From positions 1 through 15,895 of the forward strand of contig CALJFL010000021.1 of assembly GCA_938074135.1 (NCBI GenBank): DNA of 15,895 bases, read 5' to 3'. The notes beneath the pieces are model-generated. The model worked only from the letters and a program-made list of their open reading frames with translations, searched no databases and was not told the origin of the DNA. The translations under genes and the position numbers were made by a program. Below, in pieces: positions 1-6,706 of the stretch (position 1 is its first letter; each line of letters opens with the position of its first letter). This DNA comes from an uncultured Halieaceae bacterium. Its GTDB lineage: Bacteria; Pseudomonadota; Gammaproteobacteria; Pseudomonadales; Halieaceae.

Positions 1-1
1 A

Positions 2-871
2 GCCGATGGCGAGGTGGTGCTGTTACTGCACGGCCAGCCCGCCTGGAGCTATCTTTACCGTCACATGATCCCACCGCTGGTGGAGGCTGGTTTCAGGGTG
101 ATTGCACCCGACCTGGTAGGCTTTGGCCGCTCGGACAAGCCAACCCGGATCGAGGACTACACCTACGCCCGCCACGTGGCCTGGATGAGTGATTGGTTGA
201 CCCAGCTTGATCTTCAAGGTATCACCGTATTCTTCCAGGACTGGGGTAGCCTGATAGGGCTCCGCCTCGTCACAGCGTTTCCCGAGCGTTTTTCGCACGT
301 TGTGCTTTCGAACGGCGGTCTGCCCGCTGGGCCTATACCGGAAGATTTTATTGCGCCCCTGCGTGAAGCCTACAAAACTCTGCCGGTGGTTCCCGCCGCT
401 GACCTGGATGCACGATTCCGAGACACCTCGGGCCTTCCGGGCTTCCTCTACTGGCGCAAGTTCTGCGCCGAAAGCCCCCAGGCACTGCATCCCGGTAACT
501 TCCTGCACTTGATCGGCAAAGCGAAACCCCTCACAGAGGCAGAGCAGGCGGCGTTCAATGCGCCGTATCCGGATGAAACTTATCTCGCGGGAGTGCGGCG
601 TTTTCCCTCGCTTCTCCCATTGTTTTCGGATGAACCGGAGGTGGAGGAGAGCCGTGCTGCCTGGCAGGTGCTGGAACAGTTCGACAAACCTTTCATGCTG
701 GCCTTTGCCGACGACGATCCGGTGACGGCCAGAATGGGACAACCGTTCCTGGATAAGGTGCCGGGTTGCCAGGGTGTTGAACACAGAACAATAGCCCCGG
801 CAGGGCACTTCGTTCAACAGGACCAGCCCGAACAATGCATCCAGGCCATTCTGGATATCACCAGTCAGTAA
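2..871 (+). CDS. Haloalkane dehalogenase-like alpha/beta hydrolase (5' end outside window)
   Basis: Alpha/beta-hydrolase fold enzyme whose family (DhlA-type, HLD subfamily I) hydrolyses carbon-halogen bonds in the cytoplasm. The frame is open from base 2, and the family normally has about 45 residues before the HG motif, so the true start lies upstream; the GTG at base 14 is not the start. Numbering the visible 289 residues from base 2: oxyanion motif HGQP at 10-13, nucleophile motif QDWGS with Asp80 followed by the halide-binding Trp81, acid candidate Asp238 in FADDD, and catalytic His269 in AGHFVQQ. The stretches LTEAE, APYPD and AGVRRFP also resemble DhlA. Oddity: the cap segment just before LTEAE (177-181) has no Trp, whereas DhlA has its second halide-stabilising Trp there. 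The enzyme could therefore be a related hydrolase (epoxide, ester or lactone) rather than a dehalogenase. The stop codon overlaps a small hairpin. Family assignment is firm; substrate is not. Confidence 0.85.
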   Translation, partial: ADGEVVLLLHGQPAWSYLYRHMIPPLVEAGFRVIAPDLVGFGRSDKPTRIEDYTYARHVAWMSDWLTQLDLQGITVFFQDWGSLIGLRLVTAFPERFSHVVLSNGGLPAGPIPEDFIAPLREAYKTLPVVPAADLDARFRDTSGLPGFLYWRKFCAESPQALHPGNFLHLIGKAKPLTEAEQAAFNAPYPDETYLAGVRRFPSLLPLFSDEPEVEESRAAWQVLEQFDKPFMLAFADDDPVTARMGQPFLDKVPGCQGVEHRTIAPAGHFVQQDQPEQCIQAILDITSQ

Positions 872-890
872 TTGGGGACAGACCCCAATT
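870..890. repeat. Short variant of the GGGGACAGACC palindromic element
   Basis: Perfect inverted repeat AATTGGGG - ACAGA - CCCCAATT (8 bp arms, 5-base loop). It contains GGGGACAGACC, the outer sequence of the longer elements downstream, but closes directly instead of carrying the long core. It overlaps the last two bases of the dehalogenase-like stop codon and ends 4 bases before the AGAAGGAG ribosome binding site of the next gene. Confidence 0.75.
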
Positions 891-908
891 AGTAAGAAGG
901 AGCTACTA

Positions 909-2096
909 ATGGATACACGCTTTACAGAGGACGAACTCGCTTTCCAGGCCGAGGCGCGGCAGTTTTTTGCCGAAGTGCTGGACGATGACCTGAAAGCCAT
1001 GTTGCACGGTGCCGAGGCATCGACGCAACTCGAGGAAGGTATGGTTGAGTACCAGCGCCGCCTGAATGCAAAGGGTTGGATGGCACCTGGCTGGCCGGTA
1101 GAGTACGGTGGACAGGACTGGAGTATGACCCAGCACTTTATCTTCAATGCCGAGCGCGGCAAGGCCGGTGCGCCCGCACCCATCCCCTTCGGCGTGACTA
1201 TGGTGGCTCCAGTGATCTATACCTATGGCACCGAGGAGCAGAAGGCGAAATTTTTGCCGCGCATTCTCAGCAGCGACGACTGGTGGTGCCAGGGATACTC
1301 CGAGCCGGGCGCCGGTTCAGACCTCGCCTCACTGCAGTGTAAAGCTGAGCAGGATGGCGATGAGTATGTGGTGAACGGCAGCAAGATCTGGACATCTTTC
1401 GCCCAGGCGGCCGACTGGATATTCTGCCTGGTGCGCACTGACAACAGCGGGCGCAAGCAGGAAGGCATCAGTTTCCTGCTCATCGATATGAAGACACCCG
1501 GTGTAAGCGTCAGCCCCATCGATACCATCGACGGTATTTATCACTTGAACGAGGTGCACTTCGATAACGTGCGTGTGCCGGTGGAGAATCGTATCGGAGA
1601 GGAAGGCAAGGGCTGGACCTACGCCAAGTCTCTGCTGGTGCACGAGCGCTTGTCCATCGCCGAGGTCGCCGAGTCAAAACGTAACCTGGAGGTCTTGCGA
1701 GAACTGGCTCGCGCCGAGGTTAACGGCGGACTATCACTGCTGGATGACCCGGTTTTCGCCAATCGCCTGGCGGAGGTGGAAATCGACCTCATGGCCCTTG
1801 AGTTCACCGAACTGCGCGTACTCGCCTCGGCTGCTGAAGGTGGCATGCCCGGCCCGGAATCTTCCCTGCTGAAGCTGCAAGGCACCACGATTCAGCAGTC
1901 GATACAGGAATTGCGCATGGATGTCGCTGGCTATTACAGCCAGACCCTGCAGGGTGATTTGAGTAAAGAGCAACTGGGGCATGATTTCGCCGAAATGTCG
2001 CAGAAACTGTACTTCCGCGGTCGAGCATCATCGATCTACGGTGGTTCGGACGAAGTGCAGAAAAATGTAACCGCCAAGCACGTGCTGGGCCTGTAG
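909..2096 (+). CDS. Acyl-CoA dehydrogenase, first subunit of an adjacent pair
   Basis: FAD-dependent acyl-CoA dehydrogenase (395 aa, full length for the family), introducing an alpha,beta double bond into an acyl-CoA in the cytoplasm. ATG start is preceded by AGAAGGAG at a 6-base gap. Visible landmarks: YGG region near 67, the FAD/substrate loop YSEPGAGSDLASLQ at 130-143, middle beta domain with VNGSKIWTS near 155-163, and the C-terminal SIYGGSDEVQKN. The position that is the catalytic Glu in medium-chain enzymes (YEGT) is Gly here. Glu246 in LLVHER lies at the alternative site used by isovaleryl-/long-chain-type enzymes and by the mycobacterial steroid side-chain enzyme ChsE4. This pattern, and a second dehydrogenase gene 22 bases downstream, suggest an alpha2beta2 enzyme for a bulky or branched substrate. 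Family is certain; substrate and quaternary structure are inferred. Confidence 0.93.
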   Translation: MDTRFTEDELAFQAEARQFFAEVLDDDLKAMLHGAEASTQLEEGMVEYQRRLNAKGWMAPGWPVEYGGQDWSMTQHFIFNAERGKAGAPAPIPFGVTMVAPVIYTYGTEEQKAKFLPRILSSDDWWCQGYSEPGAGSDLASLQCKAEQDGDEYVVNGSKIWTSFAQAADWIFCLVRTDNSGRKQEGISFLLIDMKTPGVSVSPIDTIDGIYHLNEVHFDNVRVPVENRIGEEGKGWTYAKSLLVHERLSIAEVAESKRNLEVLRELARAEVNGGLSLLDDPVFANRLAEVEIDLMALEFTELRVLASAAEGGMPGPESSLLKLQGTTIQQSIQELRMDVAGYYSQTLQGDLSKEQLGHDFAEMSQKLYFRGRASSIYGGSDEVQKNVTAKHVLGL

Positions 2097-2118
2097 GCAG
2101 AACACAAGGAGTTATGTG

Positions 2119-3282
2119 ATGAATTTCAATCTTTCCGAAGAGCAGACCATGATCAAGGACAGCATTGCACGCTTTGTCCAGGATAATTACGCCTACGACC
2201 AGCGCAACGCGGTAGTGAACCTGCCCAATGGCTTCAGCCCGCAGCACTGGCAACAGTTCGCTGAGCTGGGCTGGCTTTCCATTCCTTTTGGCGAGGAATA
2301 TGGCGGCTTCGGCGGTGGCCCGGTGGATACCATGGTCATCATGCAGGAGTTGGGGCGTGGGCTGGTGATAGAGCCTTTCCTACCCACCGTTTTACTGTTC
2401 GGCGGCCTGTTGCAGGCCGGGGCCAGCGACGAATTGAAGAGTGATTTGATTCCCCGGATTATTGCCGGTGAGTTGCAGTGTGGCTTCGCCTTTCTGGAGC
2501 GCCAGAGTCGCTATGCCATCACCGATGTGAAAACCCGCGCGCGCCAGGACGGGGTGAACTGGGTGATCAATGGTGAAAAGGCCGTGGTACTGAATGGTGG
2601 CGCCGCACAAAAATTGGTGGTGCTGGCGCGCAGCTCCGGTGAACAGGTAGACGAGAACGGCTTGAGCCTTTTCCTTGTCGACAGCTGTGCGGCAGGTGTG
2701 AAGACTACCAGCTACCGGATGACCGATGGACGCGAAGCGGCGAACATTGTGCTGGATAACGTGACCGCCGAGGCGGTTATCGGTGGGCCTGGTGAGGGTT
2801 ATGTCCTTATGGGCCCGGTGATTGAGCGTGCCATGCTTGCCGTAGCCGCCGACGCCCTGGGTGCCATGGAATCCCTCAACGCCCAGACCCTGGAATACCT
2901 GAAAACCCGCAAGCAGTTTGGCACCCATATCGGTTCCTTTCAGGCGCTGCAACACCGCATGGTGGATATGTTCGCCGCCTGTGAAAACACTAAGTCACTG
3001 CTCTACCGCGCCGTGTGCGCGATGGATGCCGGTGACGAGGACGCCCAGCGCAGTCTGCTCGCACTCAAAGTCATGGTAGGCCGGGCCGGCCGCAAGATCG
3101 GTGGAGAGGGTATCCAGATGCATGGCGGCATGGGCATGACCGAGGAACTCCCGGTGGGCGCCTACGTCAAGCGCCTGATGATCGCCAACACCCTGTTCGG
3201 TGATGCCGATTATCAGCAGCAACGCTTCTCCGCGTTGGTGAATGCCGAGGAGAAACAACCAGTAGCCGTAGCTGCCGCCTAA
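2119..3282 (+). CDS. Acyl-CoA dehydrogenase, second subunit of an adjacent pair
   Basis: Second acyl-CoA dehydrogenase (387 aa). AAGGAG lies 7 bases before the ATG; the preceding in-frame GTG at 2116 is a poorer start. N-terminal helical domain with FGEEYGGFGGG (58-67), a middle domain in which the usual TEP(x)GSD loop is degenerate (FLERQSRYAITDV, 125-137), and a well-kept C-terminal domain with TRKQFG (263-268) and IQMHGGMGMTEE (332-343) that help bind FAD across the subunit interface. The medium-chain catalytic Glu position is replaced (LFGDADYQQQ), but Glu236 of an ER pair sits at the isovaleryl-type position. A degenerate substrate loop next to a partner with an intact one is what heteromeric (FadE26/27-, FadE28/29-like) enzymes look like, so this is probably the partner subunit of the upstream gene. 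The gene ends with an Ala/Val-rich tail (PVAVAAA) and is followed after 3 bases by a palindromic repeat. Confidence 0.92.
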   Translation: MNFNLSEEQTMIKDSIARFVQDNYAYDQRNAVVNLPNGFSPQHWQQFAELGWLSIPFGEEYGGFGGGPVDTMVIMQELGRGLVIEPFLPTVLLFGGLLQAGASDELKSDLIPRIIAGELQCGFAFLERQSRYAITDVKTRARQDGVNWVINGEKAVVLNGGAAQKLVVLARSSGEQVDENGLSLFLVDSCAAGVKTTSYRMTDGREAANIVLDNVTAEAVIGGPGEGYVLMGPVIERAMLAVAADALGAMESLNAQTLEYLKTRKQFGTHIGSFQALQHRMVDMFAACENTKSLLYRAVCAMDAGDEDAQRSLLALKVMVGRAGRKIGGEGIQMHGGMGMTEELPVGAYVKRLMIANTLFGDADYQQQRFSALVNAEEKQPVAVAAA

Positions 3283-3285
3283 AAG

Positions 3286-3323
3286 GGGGACAGACCACGT
3301 TTATTTAAACGTGGTCTGTCCCC
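3286..3323. repeat. Palindromic REP-like element, copy 2
   Basis: Perfect 18 bp inverted repeat beginning GGGGACAGACCACGTTTA with a 2-base TT centre. It starts 3 bases after the stop of the second acyl-CoA dehydrogenase and ends just before the AAAGAGG ribosome binding site of the isomerase gene. In RNA it would form a very stable hairpin. No U-run follows, so it is not a classical rho-independent terminator. Confidence 0.92.
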
Positions 3324-3340
3324 AAAAAAGAGGCTATAAA

Positions 3341-4003
3341 ATGATTGATTACACCAAAGAGGGTGATCTTCACCTGGTGACCATGAACGCGGGTCCTAAC
3401 GTGATTTGCCCAGAGTGGCAGCAGCGTATGCTGGATATCCTCGATACGGTGGAGGCGGATTGTGGCAAGGGCGCTGCGCTAATTCTGACCGGTGATGACA
3501 AGTTCTTCTGCAATGGCCTGAATCTTGAGGTTGTAACGCAGTTGGCACCTGAAGAGATGGTCTTGTTCGCCAGTCGCATGGCTGAGATTCACAAGCGATT
3601 CCTGGTGCTGCCATGCCCTACGATCGCCGCAGTCAATGGTCATGCCTTTGCCGGCGGTGCATTCATGGCACTTTCCTGCGATTACCGCATCATGCGTGAG
3701 GACAGGGGCTGGTTCTCTGTATCCGAGGTAGATGTGGGTGTGCCTATCCCGGCCCCCATGATGGGAATACTGCAGGGCAAACTGCCCGCCAATACTGCCC
3801 GCGATGCAGTGCTGATCGGCAAGCGATACACGGCGGATGAAGCGATCGCAGCAGGCATAGCCGACGGTAAGGCGCCTGTGGATGAACTTATGAAGCAGGC
3901 CAAGACCCTGGCTAGTCAACTGGGCACCAAGGAGCCGGGTATCTTCAAGACGCTCAAGCAAACTTGTTTTGGCCCCATGGCAGATGCGTTGATGGCGGGT
4001 TAA
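3341..4003 (+). CDS. Enoyl-CoA hydratase/isomerase family protein, delta3-delta2-isomerase-like
   Basis: Crotonase-fold protein of 220 aa. AAAGAGG at 3327-3333 precedes the ATG by 7 bases; a GTG at 3311 would put translated codons inside the palindromic repeat and is rejected. Oxyanion-hole segments are visible: FFCNGLNLE (55-63) and AVNGHAFAGGAFMALSCDYRIM (97-118, with the Gly pair at 105-106). The segment SEVDVGVPIP (128-137) supplies Glu129 as candidate general base and closely resembles the MSEVDIGLP motif of plant delta3,delta2-enoyl-CoA isomerases (ECI/IBR10 group). It is shorter than typical hydratases (about 260 aa) and lacks the second Glu arrangement of a hydratase. Likely role: shifting a double bond so that an unsaturated acyl-CoA can enter or continue beta-oxidation after the adjacent dehydrogenase pair. 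Family certain; isomerase rather than hydratase activity probable. Confidence 0.88.
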   Translation: MIDYTKEGDLHLVTMNAGPNVICPEWQQRMLDILDTVEADCGKGAALILTGDDKFFCNGLNLEVVTQLAPEEMVLFASRMAEIHKRFLVLPCPTIAAVNGHAFAGGAFMALSCDYRIMREDRGWFSVSEVDVGVPIPAPMMGILQGKLPANTARDAVLIGKRYTADEAIAAGIADGKAPVDELMKQAKTLASQLGTKEPGIFKTLKQTCFGPMADALMAG

Positions 4004-4006
4004 AAG

Positions 4007-4044
4007 GGGGACAGACCACGTTTTAATAAACGTGGTCTGTCCCC
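4007..4044. repeat. Palindromic REP-like element, copy 3
   Basis: 17 bp perfect arms (GGGGACAGACCACGTTT and its complement) around a TAAT centre. It starts 3 bases after the isomerase stop and is followed 6 bases later by AAGGGAG, the ribosome binding site of the next gene. It has the same 38-base length as copies 2 and 4 but a different centre. Confidence 0.92.
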
Positions 4045-4067
4045 GATAAAAAGGGAGTTATGGTTCC

Positions 4068-4769
4068 ATGATCAAGAAACTGCTCGCTGCCCTTGTGGTG
4101 GTGCCACTCTGTCTTTTCCTATTTTTGTTCTGGCTGGGGTACTTTTCTTCACGACCGCCACTGACCACGGACCCCGCCACCCTGGCGGGTGACGGCAGTA
4201 CCCTCAATTATTGTGATCTGCCGGAACTCGACGGCGGCGGTAAGCAGGCCGCCGAGATCCCCAAGGGCAATACTCCGGGCTGCGGCTACTCGCATTTCCC
4301 CCTGCCGATCCTGGCCCAGTGCACCGAGCCATTGGCAGACGGCGCGGACGATATTCGGGGCCTGTGGATAGGGGTAAAGGGCGGTCATGTGGGACACGTG
4401 GAGCGGGTGGAGCAGTGCGGCAGCCGCGTAGTAGTGACTACCAGTGGGGTTATTCACGACTATGGCCCCAACAGTACGGCGGGCCTAAATACTGACGATA
4501 CCGAAGGCTCGGTGCTATTCACCATAGGCGACAACGAGTACTGCATGCGCACCTCAGCCAGCATGATTTGGAATGATGAGGTGTTGGATTTTCATCCTTT
4601 TGGTTGGGGCCCGGTAGTGGTTAAACGCTATATGGATGGCAAACAGCTGGTGTGGGAGTATGCGGACGGCAGCACCACTCATATGGACAGGATCTGCAGC
4701 CTGCCCGACGGGCACAAAGTGCCGAGCCCCCGGGGCAAGCGTATGGCATTTTTCGGCAACCAAGGATAG
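4068..4769 (+). CDS. Membrane-anchored Cys-rich protein of unknown function
   Basis: I do not recognise a named family. The 233 aa product starts with a single hydrophobic segment (about residues 4-26, after MIKK), which is either an uncleaved signal anchor or a signal peptide, so the rest should be periplasmic. The outer part is rich in Gly, Asp and beta-prone stretches and contains six Cys (49, 72, 85, 117, 159, 210), enough for three disulfides. A compact central motif runs from GLWIGVKGGHVGHVERVEQC to VVTTSGVIHDYG (about 98-133), which suggests a small beta-barrel of lipocalin-like size; this is only a guess. The ATG at 4068 follows AAGGGAG (4051-4057). Its stop lies 3 bases before the patatin gene start, and the ribosome binding site of that gene is inside this coding sequence, so the two are translationally coupled and may act on the same lipid. 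Confidence 0.85.
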   Translation: MIKKLLAALVVVPLCLFLFLFWLGYFSSRPPLTTDPATLAGDGSTLNYCDLPELDGGGKQAAEIPKGNTPGCGYSHFPLPILAQCTEPLADGADDIRGLWIGVKGGHVGHVERVEQCGSRVVVTTSGVIHDYGPNSTAGLNTDDTEGSVLFTIGDNEYCMRTSASMIWNDEVLDFHPFGWGPVVVKRYMDGKQLVWEYADGSTTHMDRICSLPDGHKVPSPRGKRMAFFGNQG

Positions 4770-4772
4770 TTG

Positions 4773-6203
4773 ATGGGGCACATGGGTATAGCCACGCAGT
4801 TACAGGTCAAGCGCGCATTGAAAGGTGCGCAGAACTATCATGAGTGGCGTGATGCCGCCGAGGCGTATGACAAGCGTAAGGGCTTGGATCGCTGGCGGCA
4901 GCGAGACCATAGCCAACAATACGATTACGTTTCCATACGAACACGCCTCGATCGCCTGCGCAGTCTGAAGGCAAGGCATGATCATCGCGCCTTGTTGTAT
5001 ACCCTGAACGAGGGCATTCACGGCAATATGGGTGGTATGGGCCGGGCGGGGCTCTATGGCCACGCGCTTACGGGTACTAAACTGCTGATAGAAGAGTACA
5101 TTGAGGAAATCGCCCATACCCTGGAGCACCTCGCCGGTGAAGACAGTGGCGATATCAGCCCGGAAGAAAAACTCGACTTCTTCCGTCGGGCCAGTCATTG
5201 CTTCGGCCACACCGCATTTATGATGAGCGGCTCCGGTTCGCTGTTGTACTTTCACATGGGAGTCGCACGAGCGCTGTTTGAGGCGGACCTGCTTCCCACC
5301 GTCATGTCGGGCTCAAGTGGTGGCTCCATCATCGGCAGTATTGTCTGCAGCCACACGGACAAGGAGTTGCGTGAGTTAATGGAGCCTGAGGTATTTCTCG
5401 AGCAAATGCCTAAATCCTCCAAGCGCGGGGGTACCGCTGACCCGGCCGAAATGGAGGAGAACCTGAAGCATTATCTACCCGATGACATGACTTTTCAGAA
5501 GGCGTTTGAAAGAACTGGCAGGGCGATGAACGTCTCTATCGCTCCCGCGGAAACGCACCAGACATCACGCCTTCTCAACGCCACGACTTCGCCCACCGTG
5601 CTGATGCGCAGTGCTGTGATGGCCTCCGCCGCCGTGCCGGGTATATTCCCGCCGGTGACCTTGCAGGCATTGGACGACGATGGCCAGCTCAAGAGCTACC
5701 TGCCATCGCGGCGCTGGGTAGATGGTTCAGTGAGTGACGACATGCCGGCCAAGCGCCTGGCCCGGCTATACGGTGTTAATCATTACATCGTCAGTCAGAC
5801 CAATCCCCATGTACTGCCCTTTGTGACCGATGGACACCGCAAGCAGACATCGCTCGGGTTGCTACAGAATGCGGGTCTGCGCGCCACCCGTGAATGGTTC
5901 AATGCATTCACAATGATTATTGATCGGGCGGACAAGAAAAATGGCGCCGTTACACAGGCCACCAGCCTGATGCGCTCGATCATTAACCAGGACTACGTCG
6001 GCGATATCAATATTCTGCCCGATTACCGGTTGATCAATCCCAGGAATTTACTCGGCTTTCCGGGTGAGAAACAGGTGCTGAAATTGATCGCTTCCGGTGA
6101 ACGTTGTACCTGGCCAAAGCTGGAGATGATCCGCCTGCAGACAAGGATCAGCCGCACCCTCCGGGAGATATTGCAGCGCTATGACAAGAGCGCCGTTGTT
6201 TAG
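4773..6203 (+). CDS. Patatin-like phospholipase with N-terminal DUF3336 region (triacylglycerol-lipase type)
   Basis: Serine lipase of 476 aa related to the SDP1/Tgl3-5 triacylglycerol lipases. AAGGA at 4762-4766 lies 6 bases before the ATG; TTG at 4770 is a less likely start. The N-terminal 140 residues match the DUF3336 style (NYHEWRDAAEAYDKRKGLDRWR at 21-42). The patatin domain follows: a Gly-rich oxyanion segment SGSGSLLYFHMGVAR (152-166), nucleophile elbow GSSGGS with Ser182, and the catalytic Asp317 in WVDGS (a DGS variant of the usual DGG/DGA). No signal peptide is seen; the basic, amphipathic N-terminus could bind membrane. It would release fatty acids from neutral lipid or phospholipid, feeding the acyl-CoA dehydrogenases of the same operon once activated by a CoA ligase, which is not in this window. 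Family certain, substrate inferred. Confidence 0.9.
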   Translation: MGHMGIATQLQVKRALKGAQNYHEWRDAAEAYDKRKGLDRWRQRDHSQQYDYVSIRTRLDRLRSLKARHDHRALLYTLNEGIHGNMGGMGRAGLYGHALTGTKLLIEEYIEEIAHTLEHLAGEDSGDISPEEKLDFFRRASHCFGHTAFMMSGSGSLLYFHMGVARALFEADLLPTVMSGSSGGSIIGSIVCSHTDKELRELMEPEVFLEQMPKSSKRGGTADPAEMEENLKHYLPDDMTFQKAFERTGRAMNVSIAPAETHQTSRLLNATTSPTVLMRSAVMASAAVPGIFPPVTLQALDDDGQLKSYLPSRRWVDGSVSDDMPAKRLARLYGVNHYIVSQTNPHVLPFVTDGHRKQTSLGLLQNAGLRATREWFNAFTMIIDRADKKNGAVTQATSLMRSIINQDYVGDINILPDYRLINPRNLLGFPGEKQVLKLIASGERCTWPKLEMIRLQTRISRTLREILQRYDKSAVV

Positions 6204-6210
6204 GTATATA

Positions 6211-6248
6211 GGGGACAGACCACGTTTAAATAAACGTGGTCTGTCCCC
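6211..6248. repeat. Palindromic REP-like element, copy 4
   Basis: Perfect 18 bp arms identical to copy 2, but with an AA centre instead of TT. It begins 7 bases after the patatin stop and ends 7 bases before AGAGGGA, the ribosome binding site of the DUF1330 gene. Confidence 0.92.
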
Positions 6249-6268
6249 GATAAATAGAGGGAATATCG

Positions 6269-6706
6269 ATGGAAGTCGTCAACAAAGTGTACCCCAATGA
6301 AGAGCAGATAAAGGGCTTTCTGGAACCCGGCGCCGAGGGCCCGATCTGCATGGTCAATCTAATCAAGTTCAAGGAAAAAGCAGAGTATGAGGATGGCCGC
6401 GAAACCGACCTCACCGGACGCGAGGCTTACGAGCTATATGAAACTGGCATAAAGAAATTGCTGCAGGGCATTGGCGGTGGCATTGGTTTCGAGGGTGACG
6501 TGGAACGCCTGACCTTGGGTGAGGTAGAGGAGTTGTGGGACGTGGTTGCTCTAGCGGTGTGGCCCTCGCGCCAGGCCATGTTCGAGGTGATGCAGTCACC
6601 TGAGATGCAGGAGATTTCGGTTCACCGCAGCGCGGGATTGGAGGGCCAACTCAATATCGAAACGATAGGCTATAAAGGTCAGTGGCTGGAGGGTGTGTCC
6701 CAATGA
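6269..6706 (+). CDS. DUF1330-family protein (dimeric alpha/beta-barrel fold)
   Basis: Small soluble protein of 145 aa. ATG follows AGAGGGA at a 6-base gap. Family features: an early strand ICMVNLIKFKEKA (26-38), YELYETGIKKLL (54-65), then WDVVALAVWPSRQAMFEVMQSPEM (90-113) and AGLE (122-125), the two-strand/helix pattern of DUF1330 and EthD-like ferredoxin-fold dimers. Such proteins often sit in catabolic clusters; their reaction is generally unknown. Its ATGA stop overlaps the start of the sulfatase gene by 4 bases, so the two are made together and may share a substrate. It is a clear relative of the membrane-tethered protein encoded at 10601-11251: the WD, SR, Pro and A-x-L-E landmarks are spaced identically (10, 11 and 11 residues). 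Confidence 0.85.
   Translation: MEVVNKVYPNEEQIKGFLEPGAEGPICMVNLIKFKEKAEYEDGRETDLTGREAYELYETGIKKLLQGIGGGIGFEGDVERLTLGEVEELWDVVALAVWPSRQAMFEVMQSPEMQEISVHRSAGLEGQLNIETIGYKGQWLEGVSQ

Noticed and set aside
23..1183. Long minus-strand open frame (386 codons) opposite the hydrolase and dehydrogenase
   Set aside because: It lies antisense to two genes with clear family motifs, crosses their intergenic gap, and its translation has no recognisable motif. Such frames are common in GC-rich genes.
3286..3323. Calling the palindromes rho-independent terminators
   Set aside because: They lack U-runs and lie within a closely packed operon immediately before ribosome binding sites, where full termination would silence the downstream genes.
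3311..3340. GTG start for the isomerase gene inside the palindromic repeat
   Set aside because: It would translate half of the repeat. The ATG at 3341 has a good ribosome binding site and begins at the usual family N-terminus.
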